From Micromonospora inyonensis (lineage in GTDB: Bacteria; Actinomycetota; Actinomycetes; Mycobacteriales; Micromonosporaceae), in the NCBI RefSeq assembly GCF_900091415.1, contig NZ_FMHU01000001.1, positions 1,054,001 through 1,118,000 of the forward strand: a stretch of 64,000 nt of DNA, written 5' to 3'. Of this stretch, positions 8,940-16,554 are shown piece after piece. The translations under genes and the position numbers were made by a program. The notes beneath the pieces were generated by a model. It searched no databases. It had not been told where the DNA came from and was given only the letters and a program-made list of their open reading frames with translations. Numbering within the stretch: position 1 is the stretch's first letter; each line of letters begins with the position of its first letter.

Positions 8940-10157
8940 TCAGCGCAGGCTCTCACCGAGGCGCTTGAGTGCGTCGCGGGTGGCGTCCGAGGACGCCTGC
9001 GAGTAGATCTCCATCGTCACCGACACCTCCGCGTGCCGGAGCACCTGCATGATGACGCGCGGGTGCACGTCCAGGTCGACGAGGAGCGTCGCGCAGGTAC
9101 GCCGGGCGTCGTGCACGGTGATCTTGCGGACCCCGGCACGGGCGCAGCGCGCGTCCCAGGAACGGTTGACGTTGCGCGGCTCCACGGGGGTTCCGTAGCG
9201 GGTGGTGAACAGCAGCCGCGAGCCCTGCCAGGCGATGCCCGCCTGATCGCGGTCGTTTCTCCTCGCCTGCTGGCGCAGGTCGAGTGCCGCCGAGCAGATG
9301 TCCGGAAGTGGGAGCGTGGCGTCCGAGGTCTGCGTCTTGGTCTCGCGGTGCAGCAGTTGGCCGCCGACCCGCTGCAACTGCCAGCCGATCGACAACTCCC
9401 CCGCCGCCAGGTCGACGGCGTCCTCGGTGAGGCCGAGCACCTCGCCCTTGCGCAGGCCGAGGACCAGGATCAGCACGTACGCGGCGTACAGCGGATCCCG
9501 GTCGACCCGTGCGGACTCCAGGAAGCGACGCGCCTCGTCACTGCTCCAGGCCCGGCCCCTACGGCGGCGGACCGGTGGAAGCTTGACCAGGGCGGCGGCG
9601 TTGCGGGTGACCAGTTCCTCGGTGGCGGCGTGGTTGAGCGCCGAGCGCAGCACCCCCCGGATGTCCTTGACGGTGCGGGCGGACGGCGTGTCGCCGCAGC
9701 AGCGGCCGAGCGCGCAGCATCGCCGTCTCAGCTCAGGGCGGCGGTCGTCCTTGCCCTGGGCGCAGCACTGGCAGGTGCGGGCCAGCTCGTTGATCCAGGT
9801 CTGTACGTCGCGCACCTGGAGCCGGTCGAGCCGCTTCCCGCCCAGGCCGGGGATCACGTACAGCCGGAGGATCGTCTCGTACGTGGCGCAGGTCAGCGGC
9901 GCGAGGTTGGGCCGCACGACCTCTCGGTGCCAGTACGTCAGGTAGTCGCCGAGGGTGGGCACGCGGGTGGCGACCGGACCGGCCTTGGCCTGCTGGTGCA
10001 GTTTGATCCACTTGTCGTGGACGGCGTCACGGGTCTGGCCGTAGACGTACTTGCGGGTGCGTTTGCCGTCCGGCTTGGTGACCCAGACGTAGGCGGCGAA
10101 GCCGTTGCGGTAGGGGAAGATCGAGCCTTCGCCGTTGGCGCGTGCGCGTCCGGGCAT
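8940..10157 (-). CDS. int: tyrosine recombinase (integrase) of element 1
   Basis: 405 residues. Catalytic residues visible: Arg 236 in GLRKGEV, His 349 and Arg 352 in HDARRT, His 375 in LRHAEV and the nucleophile Tyr 385 in [10 protein letters not shown]-like core-binding domain (about 70-190) contains an unusual cysteine cluster (C129, C131, C132, C147, C148, C153, C154), seen in other AICE integrases and possibly metal-binding. The gene ends 71 bases from the tRNA it targets. Its ATG overlaps the stop of the excisionase gene by one base (TGATG), so the two are translationally coupled. Confidence 0.95.
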   Translation of the reverse strand: MPGRARANGEGSIFPYRNGFAAYVWVTKPDGKRTRKYVYGQTRDAVHDKWIKLHQQAKAGPVATRVPTLGDYLTYWHREVVRPNLAPLTCATYETILRLYVIPGLGGKRLDRLQVRDVQTWINELARTCQCCAQGKDDRRPELRRRCCALGRCCGDTPSARTVKDIRGVLRSALNHAATEELVTRNAAALVKLPPVRRRRGRAWSSDEARRFLESARVDRDPLYAAYVLILVLGLRKGEVLGLTEDAVDLAAGELSIGWQLQRVGGQLLHRETKTQTSDATLPLPDICSAALDLRQQARRNDRDQAGIAWQGSRLLFTTRYGTPVEPRNVNRSWDARCARAGVRKITVHDARRTCATLLVDLDVHPRVIMQVLRHAEVSVTMEIYSQASSDATRDALKRLGESLR

Positions 10158-10354
10158 CAGGCGGCCTCCTGCCGTTCGACCTGGTCACGGATGTACTCGT
10201 CGACCCATTCGGGGAGGACGCGGCGGTACTTGCCGTCCTTGATGGAGCGCAGTTCGCCGGTGGCGATCTTCATCTTGACCTTGGACAGGCCGAAGCCGAG
10301 CAGGACGGCGACCTCGGTGGGTGAGTACCAGCGCGGGGTGAGGTGTCTGGTCAT
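10157..10354 (-). CDS. xis: excisionase-like winged helix protein
   Basis: 65 residues with a MerR/excisionase-type helix-turn-helix: WYSPTEVAVLLGFGLSKVK followed by the wing residues GKYRRVLPEWVDEYI. Size and position between rep and int match Xis of AICEs, which bends DNA at the attachment site to favour excision. ATG 10354 overlaps the rep stop by four bases (ATGA) and is preferred to an upstream codon. Confidence 0.88.
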   Translation of the reverse strand: MTRHLTPRWYSPTEVAVLLGFGLSKVKMKIATGELRSIKDGKYRRVLPEWVDEYIRDQVERQEAA

Positions 10355-11913
10355 GCCGCCACCCCCGACCACGTCTCGTGGGCGAGTTCCTCGCGGCCGA
10401 TGCGGCTGCGTTCGCGGTGTTGGGCGGCGGCGGTGTTGGCGAGCAGGGCATCCCCGTTGGTGAGCCAGCCGGAGCCGGTGAAGGCCAGAGTGCCGACGGT
10501 GATCGTGTCGGCGGTGTCGTCCTCAGTGCGGCGGTAGGTGGCGCGGGTGTCGCGGAGCAGGCCGAAGGTGACCGAGTAGCGGCGGGCCTTGGTGAGAAAG
10601 TGGCCGCCGTAGCCGAGCATGTGCGCCCAGCGCCGCAACCCGGCGTAGGGGTTCCCTCTGCTGTCAAGGTCGCCTTGACGCACGCCCGTGGGGGTGGCGG
10701 TGTTGCTGGTCGGGGTGTGGGTGGGGCGGCCGAGTCGCCAGCAGGCGTCGATGAGCCGGGCGAGGTGGTCGCCTTCCGGATCGGCGTAGGCGTCGATGGT
10801 GTCCGGGGTGAGTCGGGTGGAGCAGTGACCGGTGACCTCGGTGGACTTCGTGGCGTACTTGGCCAGGTAGGCGGCGACCTTCCCATCGGTCACATCCCCG
10901 TCGCCGGTACCGATGCGACGAACGTCGACCTGCTCACCCCAGGCGATCGACCAGCCCTCCGGCCGGTCGGGATGCGGAGGCGTGGTGACGGTGATCTGCC
11001 GGGCGGCGGCGTGCACGGCGTCGTCGAGGTCGTCGACGGTGATGCCGACCGGCGGCGGGACCAAGGCGTGCAGGTCGTGGGGGTCGACGCCGTCGAGGCG
11101 GAGCAGGACGTGGAAGTGCACCGCGCCCCGGCGCTGCATCTCGGCGACCTTCCCGTGCGACACCCGCACCGGCGGCACCCGGCGGACCTTGCCGGAGTTC
11201 GTGACGACCTGGACGTGACTGATGCCGCGTCGCCGGCACAGGACGGCGAGGTGACGTTCGATGGCCTGCTTGGTGCGCCGCCACAACTCCCCGGAGAAGG
11301 CGTTCCACACGACCTGGTGGTCGTGGTCGTAGCAGTCCAGGCACAACGGCCGCCCAAGCTGTGGATCATCGGCGTCGTGACGGGCGAAGCAGGCCGCGGG
11401 CTGCCCATGCGGGCAGGTGCCGACAGTGCGGCGGGCATGACAGGGCGCCGGGCGGCAGTCGCAGCGCCGCCGGTTGGTGCAGGTGTGCCGGGGGATGTGC
11501 CGGTGATGGACCGGACCGAAGGACGGCGCGGTGAAGGTGGCGAAGACGACCGGATGCGCAGCGACGGTGGCGGAGACGGTCTTCCCGCCGGTCAGGCCGC
11601 AGCGGACGACCTGGAAGGCGTCGCCCGCGTAGACCCAGGCGCAGTCGGGGCACTGGGCGGCACGGCGGTTGCCGCACGCCTTGTACACCGTCCGGTCAGG
11701 CAACTCGTCGGTGTGCCGCTTTCCAACCAGGCGGCCAGTGCAGGGCTCGACGGCGCTGAGGGTGCCGGTCAGGCGTACCGGGCGGGTGCAGCCGGCGGCG
11801 GCGCGGGTGTGCTCCAACCAGCCGAAGAAGTCCGGCGTGCTGGCACGGTGCAGGGCTTGGGCATCACGCCCGGCGGCGAGGCCGGGGCGGTGCAGAGCGA
11901 GCAGGGTGGACAC
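10351..11913 (-). CDS. rolling-circle replication initiator (RepSA-like)
   Basis: 520 residues, GTG start with GAGGAG about 6 bases upstream. The N-terminal half carries many Cys/His pairs suited to zinc fingers (CGNRRAAQCPDC, CLDCYDH). The HUH nuclease motif is HFH at 266-268 and the likely nicking tyrosine lies in VAAYLAKYATKSTE. This is the plasmid replication initiator family of pSAM2-type integrative elements, which replicate briefly as circles. First confirmed gene of the rep-xis-int operon. It contains a 17-base palindrome (10663-10679) that recurs elsewhere in the element. Confidence 0.92.
   Translation of the reverse strand: MSTLLALHRPGLAAGRDAQALHRASTPDFFGWLEHTRAAAGCTRPVRLTGTLSAVEPCTGRLVGKRHTDELPDRTVYKACGNRRAAQCPDCAWVYAGDAFQVVRCGLTGGKTVSATVAAHPVVFATFTAPSFGPVHHRHIPRHTCTNRRRCDCRPAPCHARRTVGTCPHGQPAACFARHDADDPQLGRPLCLDCYDHDHQVVWNAFSGELWRRTKQAIERHLAVLCRRRGISHVQVVTNSGKVRRVPPVRVSHGKVAEMQRRGAVHFHVLLRLDGVDPHDLHALVPPPVGITVDDLDDAVHAAARQITVTTPPHPDRPEGWSIAWGEQVDVRRIGTGDGDVTDGKVAAYLAKYATKSTEVTGHCSTRLTPDTIDAYADPEGDHLARLIDACWRLGRPTHTPTSNTATPTGVRQGDLDSRGNPYAGLRRWAHMLGYGGHFLTKARRYSVTFGLLRDTRATYRRTEDDTADTITVGTLAFTGSGWLTNGDALLANTAAAQHRERSRIGREELAHETWSGVAA
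10663..10679. repeat. palindrome GTCAAGG-N3-CCTTGAC (copy 1)
   Basis: Perfect 7+3+7 palindrome inside the rep gene. Related inverted repeats occur at 12938-12953 and 13431-13447 in the noncoding part of the same element. It could be a repressor or Rep binding site. Confidence 0.45.
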
Positions 11914-11916
11914 GGT

Positions 11917-12135
11917 TCACTCCTCGGGGTGGTGGCAGGGGACGGGTACGAACTGCCACCGGTTGTCGGAGCGGTGTCCGTCGGTGGTGTTCGTGGTGTC
12001 TCCTGGCACCGCCGTGGAGGGCGGCTGACGCCGGAGGGCGGAAGCGTGGCCGAGCCACTGACCGCCGATCGGGGAACGTCCTTCCGGTTCGGGGATCGTG
12101 GGTGTGATGCCGGGACGGGTGGGGTGCCTGGTCAT
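11917..12135 (-). CDS. small hypothetical protein upstream of rep
   Basis: 72 residues, MTRHPTRPGITPTIPEPE at the N-terminus and WQFVPVPCHHPEE at the end. Its stop lies three bases before the rep GTG, and the rep ribosome site lies inside its last codons, so translation would be coupled. No domain recognised; the protein is Pro/Arg-rich. The upstream ribosome site is weak, so this could be a non-protein leader. Confidence 0.4.
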   Translation of the reverse strand: MTRHPTRPGITPTIPEPEGRSPIGGQWLGHASALRRQPPSTAVPGDTTNTTDGHRSDNRWQFVPVPCHHPEE

Positions 12136-12378
12136 CGGCATCCGGTGGGTCGCCGCAGGCGGTCCCCACCCGTCGAGGTACGCGAATCCGGGCCACCGTG
12201 GACGGCAGGAAAGGCCGTGCTGGGCCGCTCAGCGGATTCCGGGACCGGCACAGCGGCCGGTGCAATCGAGGGCCGGCGGGACGTAACCCGCACCAGCGGC
12301 AGGAAGGCCGCTCGGCAACTCCGAAGTCGAGACCAGCGATCCGGCCAGAGAACCGCACTGGCGTGCTCGACGAAGACC

Positions 12379-12406
12379 ACGGTAGCACCGGGTACTGACA
12401 CGTCAA
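12379..12406 (-). promoter_or_regulatory. candidate promoter for the rep-xis-int operon
   Basis: Reverse-strand TTGACG (12406-12401) and TACCGT (12384-12379) separated by 16 bases fit an actinobacterial -35/-10 pair. It lies about 240 bases upstream of the first small gene and points into the operon, opposite to the cREC gene. Confidence 0.4.
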
Positions 12407-12481
12407 CCGGCTATGGCCTATCGACTGGCGGTGCCAATCCCGGTGGCGGTGCTGGGCCGCGACGCGAAGGATGGCGACGTG

Positions 12482-12847
12482 ATGACCGGGAAGCACCGAC
12501 GAATCGTGCTGGTCGACGACCTGCGCTCGTTCACGGATGGCCGGGTGGCGCAGGTGGCGCGCACGAGCAAGGCGGGAATCGAGGCTCTGGGTCGGTATCG
12601 CGGCCAGCGGTTAGACGAACTGTGGCTCGACCACGACCTAGGCGAGGACGACACCATCTGGCCGGTCGTCGAGGTACTGGAACAAGCCGCGTTCGAGGAC
12701 CAGCCGTTCGATATCGGCGTGGTGTACATCCACTCAGCGAATCCTGCCGGGGCGGCAAAGATGACGCAGGCACTGCGACGGTGGGGCTACCCCGTCCGCT
12801 CGGCGGCCGGGTCACCACACGTCGGCTATCAGGCCGAGGCCGAGTAG
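12482..12847 (+). CDS. cREC-domain protein (receiver-like, predicted cyclic-phosphate processing)
   Basis: 121 residues forming one receiver-like domain: RRIVLVDDLRSF at the start, the hallmark LWLDHDLGEDD near residues 41-51, a VVYIHSANPAGAAKM segment and a final GYPVRSA strand. These match the cREC_REC family, predicted from comparative genomics to act on cyclic phosphates in RNA repair or conflict systems rather than in two-component signalling. ATG 12482 is chosen because the domain begins just after it. Stands alone, divergent from the replication operon, as cargo of element 1. Confidence 0.75.
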   Translation: MTGKHRRIVLVDDLRSFTDGRVAQVARTSKAGIEALGRYRGQRLDELWLDHDLGEDDTIWPVVEVLEQAAFEDQPFDIGVVYIHSANPAGAAKMTQALRRWGYPVRSAAGSPHVGYQAEAE

Positions 12848-12937
12848 CAGCGGTCCTGCCAACCGCTCGTGAATCCGGCAGCCGGGAGTCCGGACGGCCG
12901 GCTGCCGGCCGGTGTGGGAGGACTTTCTGTACATCTA

Positions 12938-12953
12938 TCAAGGCGGCCCTTGA
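12938..12953. repeat. inverted repeat TCAAGG-N4-CCTTGA (copy 2)
   Basis: Same half-sites as the palindrome in rep with a four-base spacer. It lies about 90 bases downstream of the cREC gene in noncoding DNA. Confidence 0.45.
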
Positions 12954-13117
12954 CGGGCCGCACGCACCGCCGCCTGGGCGCGCGCCGGCCGCTGCCGCTG
13001 TCGCTCTGCGGCCGTCACGCCGATGCCCGGCGGCTGGCGCGGAGAGCGGGGAGCCCGGGGCCGCAGCAGACCGAATAGCGGGCAGAGTGGTCAAGGTTCG
13101 TCGCCGGCAGCCGGCCC

Positions 13118-13146
13118 CTGCGCCACGCCTGAGCAGCGTGGCGCAG
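13118..13146. repeat. 11-bp perfect hairpin
   Basis: CTGCGCCACGC and GCGTGGCGCAG around the loop CTGAGCA. It could be a terminator or part of a rolling-circle origin. Confidence 0.45.
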
Positions 13147-13430
13147 GAAAGGGTGCGCCGGGTCCGCGCGGCAAGCCCCCAAGCATGGGGGGCGGTGGCC
13201 GCACGCCGGCACGCCGGTCGTCCAGGAGCCGGCTTCACAGCCGCTCAGGGTCAGGTCAAACCGCTCACCTGGGAGGGGAGGGGTGGCCGCCGGTGGCCAG
13301 CTCCGACCCCGGGAGCCGGGTCCGTACCGGGCGAGGTTGGGTCAACTGCGCCACTGTGGCGGTGTCCGCCGGGGGCGCGGTCCGTGACACGAGAGCCGAC
13401 TCAGTCTGTTCCGGCAGCGTCCGTACGTGC

Positions 13431-13447
13431 GTCAAGGCCCGCTTGAC
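13431..13447. repeat. inverted repeat GTCAAG-N5-CTTGAC (copy 3)
   Basis: Third copy of the element's inverted repeat. The right half overlaps TTGACA, a perfect -35 hexamer pointing toward the low-GC gene, as expected if a repressor blocks this promoter; no good -10 is obvious. Confidence 0.45.
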
Positions 13448-13588
13448 ATGGCGGGCCGACAGCAGACGGGATGTGTGACCAGAGAGTTGCCGAGGGGCTG
13501 TTGAATGCAAGGGCGGCGCTCACTCACGCGGAGACTGCCTGGCGCGCTGATGTAGCTTTAGATGTTGGTCCTGACGAGGGGAGACAAG

Positions 13589-14902
13589 TTGCATTACGTA
13601 TCAGTTCTCGACGTCATGGAGAACTTCCTACAAGGCGATTTGTCTTCGGAGCGAGCCAAATCGCTCACCGATATCGAAATAGACGAATTCCTCGACCATG
13701 TTGATGACTACTATGATTCGTGGGAGCCGACCCCCATGCCCAGCGGGGGTCTTCGGCTTTATTCCGGAACGGGCGTTGCTGCGGCTTGGTTAAATCAGGA
13801 GCTGCGCGACTATCTCTTTTCGTCCTTGCTGTACTATCCATCCGTTGTTGTTCACGATCCCCTCGCCGTTCGCGCAGACCGTCGTCGTGGCGATTTGTTG
13901 TTCCCTCCGCCACCTAGGACAAAGAATGGTTGGGAGTTCAGCTCATCGGAGGTTATGCAGCTGGCGCTAGCAGGCAATGACCCGAGAGATTATGGAGAAA
14001 TACGTGCGCTTCTTGAGGCATTTCTTCCGGTGTGCGCGGACCTTGCGCCACTCTTCCGCTCGGGTGTGATTGTCCCGGTCGCGCCTTGGAAGATTGCGCG
14101 ACAGCGTCAGCAGGCCATTTTGGCAGCTGTTCGACATGACGTGCGAGACTCGTATTTCGTTGAATCTGCCCGCAATCCGATGGACGAGCTTCCTGCGGTT
14201 TCGGACGTGTTTCGAGCTTCGCCGATCCAGCTTAACTCTGGGCTATGGAGAGGGGCTGACGAGATTAAGGCGGTTGCGCAAGACCCCTCCTACTTTCTCA
14301 ATCGCACGCTTGCGATTGCGGACACTCTTGGCGCTAGATACGTTCCGACGACTCTCACCGATCAGCGACTGTTCGAAGCGAAACTTGGGCAACTGCCCGG
14401 AAGAAACTTCGACATGGCAATTAACAGAGCGCTGACGTCTGCGCCACTGCCATTCTTTCGCAATCTAGACACTTCCACCTTGCTGAATATTAGAACTAAT
14501 GAAGAATCGTTTGAGGAGTGGCGGTCGGACCTTCGCAATACGATTCGAACCATCGAGGCAAGCGTCGGAGAGGAAAAGCGGTTCGCGCTAGAGGCGCGCG
14601 AAATTCTGAGTGATGTGCTAATTCCTCGGGCGAACGAGTTGAAACGGCAAACACAACTCTCGTCGAGGATGCGGGGAGTGTCGGCGACAGAGGTGGCCGA
14701 GCTGTCGATCGGATGCGCGGTGGCCTTCGGTGCTGCGGAGGCGACAAATGTGCCTCTCACTCCCGCGATTATCGCTTCACTGGGCGCAACGTCTGCACTG
14801 AAGTGGTTGTACAAGACTGTCTTTGGAGACTCGCCGACCGGCTCGCGTGCTGTTCTTGCCAGTCTAGTCAATCGGCCGGGAGTGCATCGGGCTAATGATT
14901 AG
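13589..14902 (+). CDS. hypothetical protein, low-GC cargo gene
   Basis: 437 residues from TTG 13589, preferred because GAGGGGAG lies 4-5 bases before it; ATG 13562, nine codons upstream, has no ribosome site. No domain recognised. The protein is soluble and mostly helical apart from a small Ala/Gly-rich hydrophobic stretch near the C-terminus (LSIGCAVAFGAAEATNVPL). Base composition and codon use (many A/T-ending codons) differ sharply from every neighbour, which indicates recent transfer from a lower-GC source. Its place in mobile cargo between noncoding DNA and a relic tRNA fits an accessory or defence gene, but nothing proves this. Confidence 0.75.
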   Translation: MHYVSVLDVMENFLQGDLSSERAKSLTDIEIDEFLDHVDDYYDSWEPTPMPSGGLRLYSGTGVAAAWLNQELRDYLFSSLLYYPSVVVHDPLAVRADRRRGDLLFPPPPRTKNGWEFSSSEVMQLALAGNDPRDYGEIRALLEAFLPVCADLAPLFRSGVIVPVAPWKIARQRQQAILAAVRHDVRDSYFVESARNPMDELPAVSDVFRASPIQLNSGLWRGADEIKAVAQDPSYFLNRTLAIADTLGARYVPTTLTDQRLFEAKLGQLPGRNFDMAINRALTSAPLPFFRNLDTSTLLNIRTNEESFEEWRSDLRNTIRTIEASVGEEKRFALEAREILSDVLIPRANELKRQTQLSSRMRGVSATEVAELSIGCAVAFGAAEATNVPLTPAIIASLGATSALKWLYKTVFGDSPTGSRAVLASLVNRPGVHRAND

Positions 14903-15097
14903 CCGGACACGAGTTGGACGTACGGCGTCCAAGTCGAAGCGACCGCCGTGCCCGATGCAAGGGTTAGCACCGGCTCACAGCAACCGCCCTGTCAGCCGCA
15001 AGATGAACGCTCCGTGCTCGATCGTCATGCAGTTCGGCTACCCACGGTGTAGATCAAACCGATTCCCGAGCTGACAGTGTCAGGTCAGACTGTCGGT

Positions 15098-15225
15098 GGA
15101 CCGGTGGCAGAGCCGGGTTATTGCAGCGCTGAGATGCCGAATGCCGTGCACGCGCGGCGGCTTGAAGCGTGTGGGGCCACTGGCGTGCCATGCCCCGCCG
15201 GGGGTTCGAATCCCCTTCGGTCCGC
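15098..15225 (+). pseudogene. decayed class II tRNA-like relic (Ser type)
   Basis: The 5' end GGACCGG pairs with TCGGTCC at the 3' end, and the T-arm GGGGG-TTCGAAT-CCCCT is intact, followed by G and C as in tRNA-Ser. A long variable arm (GGGGC to GCCCC) is present. The region between is too long: about 128 bases overall against roughly 90, with an expanded D-arm region and an enlarged anticodon loop containing CTTGAA (a TGA anticodon if read as Ser). Probably a degenerate tRNA or attachment-site relic. Confidence 0.5.
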
Positions 15226-15245
15226 TTGCAGTCTCCCAGCGCAGG

Positions 15246-15265
15246 TGGGTGACTATTTGGGTGAC
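15246..15265 (+). repeat. direct repeat TGGGTGAC x2 beside the tRNA-like relic
   Basis: Two copies of TGGGTGAC with starts 12 bases apart, about 20 bases after the relic. Spaced repeats of this kind next to a tRNA end are typical integrase arm sites, so this may be the scar of a second integrative element. Confidence 0.4.
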
Positions 15266-15653
15266 GATCGGGACGGACACCGACGGACTGTCGTGGACGC
15301 TGCGAGACCGTCCTGGCAGCTCACAGCTTCGGAGCCGCAGGTCAGCGCCCCGTGTTGGTTGCCTGGGGGTCAAGAAGTCTAGGCCGTCGCCAGGCCGTGG
15401 AACGTCGACCAATGATGCCCAACGGTGACAATCGATGCCTAGCCTTGCGCAGCTCAGGTGATAGATGGGCATCCTTTGCCCGGTTCGCCTGGCACCCGGC
15501 AACAGTTCAACGCCAAGTAGGGCAGCTACCTGGCGTCACCAGCATTCTTCCCTGCCTGCTCAGTGAGTCATTCCGCGTAACGAAGGGTTGCGCTGGGTAA
15601 CCGACCGTCGGCCGGGGCGGTGACACGCCGGATCTGGTGTCGTGCAACGAGAA

Positions 15654-15715
15654 GACGCAGAACCCCGGTATGAAGGTGGTCCTTCCAAAGATCAACTTCA
15701 TAAGGGTTCTGCGTC
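15654..15715. promoter_or_regulatory. stem-loop just upstream of IS5 transposase start
   Basis: A 12-bp stem (GACGCAGAACCC with GGGTTCTGCGTC) and an inner 7-bp stem (TATGAAG with CTTCATA) present a 20-base loop containing GGTCCTTCCAA. It ends 4 bases before the transposase ATG and would bury its ribosome-binding region, a known way for insertion sequences to limit read-through expression. The loop motif recurs in the two XRE cassette leaders. Confidence 0.65.
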
Positions 15716-15719
15716 GACG

Positions 15720-16541
15720 ATGAGTGTCACATACACCGCGGTGCTGCCAGCACGCGAGGAGACCGTGAGCTTTCTGGCCAACCTGCTGACGAACGAACGC
15801 GTCCGGCGCGGCACCCGCGCCAACACCCGTTCACTGTCAGTGCGAGACCAGGCGATACTGGTCCTTCGCTGGTTCCTGGACGGCACCCGGATGAGGCAAC
15901 TGGCCCAGGACAACGCCATCGGCAAGTCAACCGGCTACGACTACCTCCACGAAGGCATCGACGTGCTCGCGGCCCGCTCGCCGAGCCTGCACGGAGCGCT
16001 GCTGGCCGCGAAAGCCGCCGGCCACGGCCACGTCAACATCGACGGGATGCTGATCGAGACCGACCGGTGTCGCACCCCAGGCCCCACCCCCGGCGTTGAC
16101 CTCTGGTGGTCCGGCAAACACGACAACCATGGCGGCAACGTCCAGGTCGTCACCGTCGGCGACGGCTGGCCGATCTGGACCTCGCCCGTGCGGCCCGGCC
16201 GCGAACATGACACCACCGCGCTGCGCGCCCACACCGAGATCCTGCCGACCCTGGCCAACGCCGGCGACGACCTACGCACCCTCGGCGACCTCGGCTACGA
16301 GGGCGAGTCCGACACGATCACCGTCGCGTTCAAAAGACCCAAAGGCGGCCAGCTCACCCTGGCACAACAGCAGCTGAACAAGGCCCACAACAGCGTCCGC
16401 GCGATCGGCGAACGCGGCAACTCGCTGCTCAAGACAACCTTCAAGGCGCTACGCAACATCAGCCTGGACCCATGGCGGATCGGAAAGATCGTCGCCGCGG
16501 CCCTCGTCATCCTCCACATCGAGCACACCCGCACAACATGA
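15720..16541 (+). CDS. IS5-family transposase (DDE_Tnp_4 type)
   Basis: 273 residues. An N-terminal helix-turn-helix region (SVRDQAILVLRWFLDGTRMRQ) precedes a DDE catalytic core with the first Asp in NIDGMLIETDR and the second in DLGYEGES; the acidic third residue should lie in the final helices (AIGERGNSLLKTTF). ATG 15720 follows directly after the leader hairpin. Same strand as the low-GC gene. Intact, so the insertion may be active. Confidence 0.88.
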   Translation: MSVTYTAVLPAREETVSFLANLLTNERVRRGTRANTRSLSVRDQAILVLRWFLDGTRMRQLAQDNAIGKSTGYDYLHEGIDVLAARSPSLHGALLAAKAAGHGHVNIDGMLIETDRCRTPGPTPGVDLWWSGKHDNHGGNVQVVTVGDGWPIWTSPVRPGREHDTTALRAHTEILPTLANAGDDLRTLGDLGYEGESDTITVAFKRPKGGQLTLAQQQLNKAHNSVRAIGERGNSLLKTTFKALRNISLDPWRIGKIVAAALVILHIEHTRTT

Positions 16542-16554
16542 CTACCTCCAGTAG

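Larger units (their letters stand above)
12848..13588. other. noncoding, structured region of element 1
   Basis: About 740 bases without a credible gene. It holds two inverted repeats related to the palindrome in rep, a perfect 11-bp hairpin at 13118-13146 and a GCCCCC-AAGCAT-GGGGGC hairpin around 13175-13193. A replication origin for the HUH Rep would be expected somewhere in the element and this is the best candidate tract. Confidence 0.4.

Noticed and set aside
12132..12401. Reverse-strand 89-codon frame upstream of rep
   Set aside because: No ribosome site or domain; overlaps the likely promoter region of the rep operon.
13023..13478. Forward 151-codon frame in the noncoding tract of element 1
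   Set aside because: Low-complexity Gly/Arg/Ser composition, runs through two strong hairpins, no ribosome site.
15098..15225. Functional tRNA-Sec
   Set aside because: The anticodon is not TCA and the D-arm does not match selenocysteine tRNAs; no selenocysteine genes are visible.
15080..15502. Reverse-strand protein containing GPKGIRTPGG
   Set aside because: Antisense reading of the T-arm of the tRNA-like relic; not a gene.
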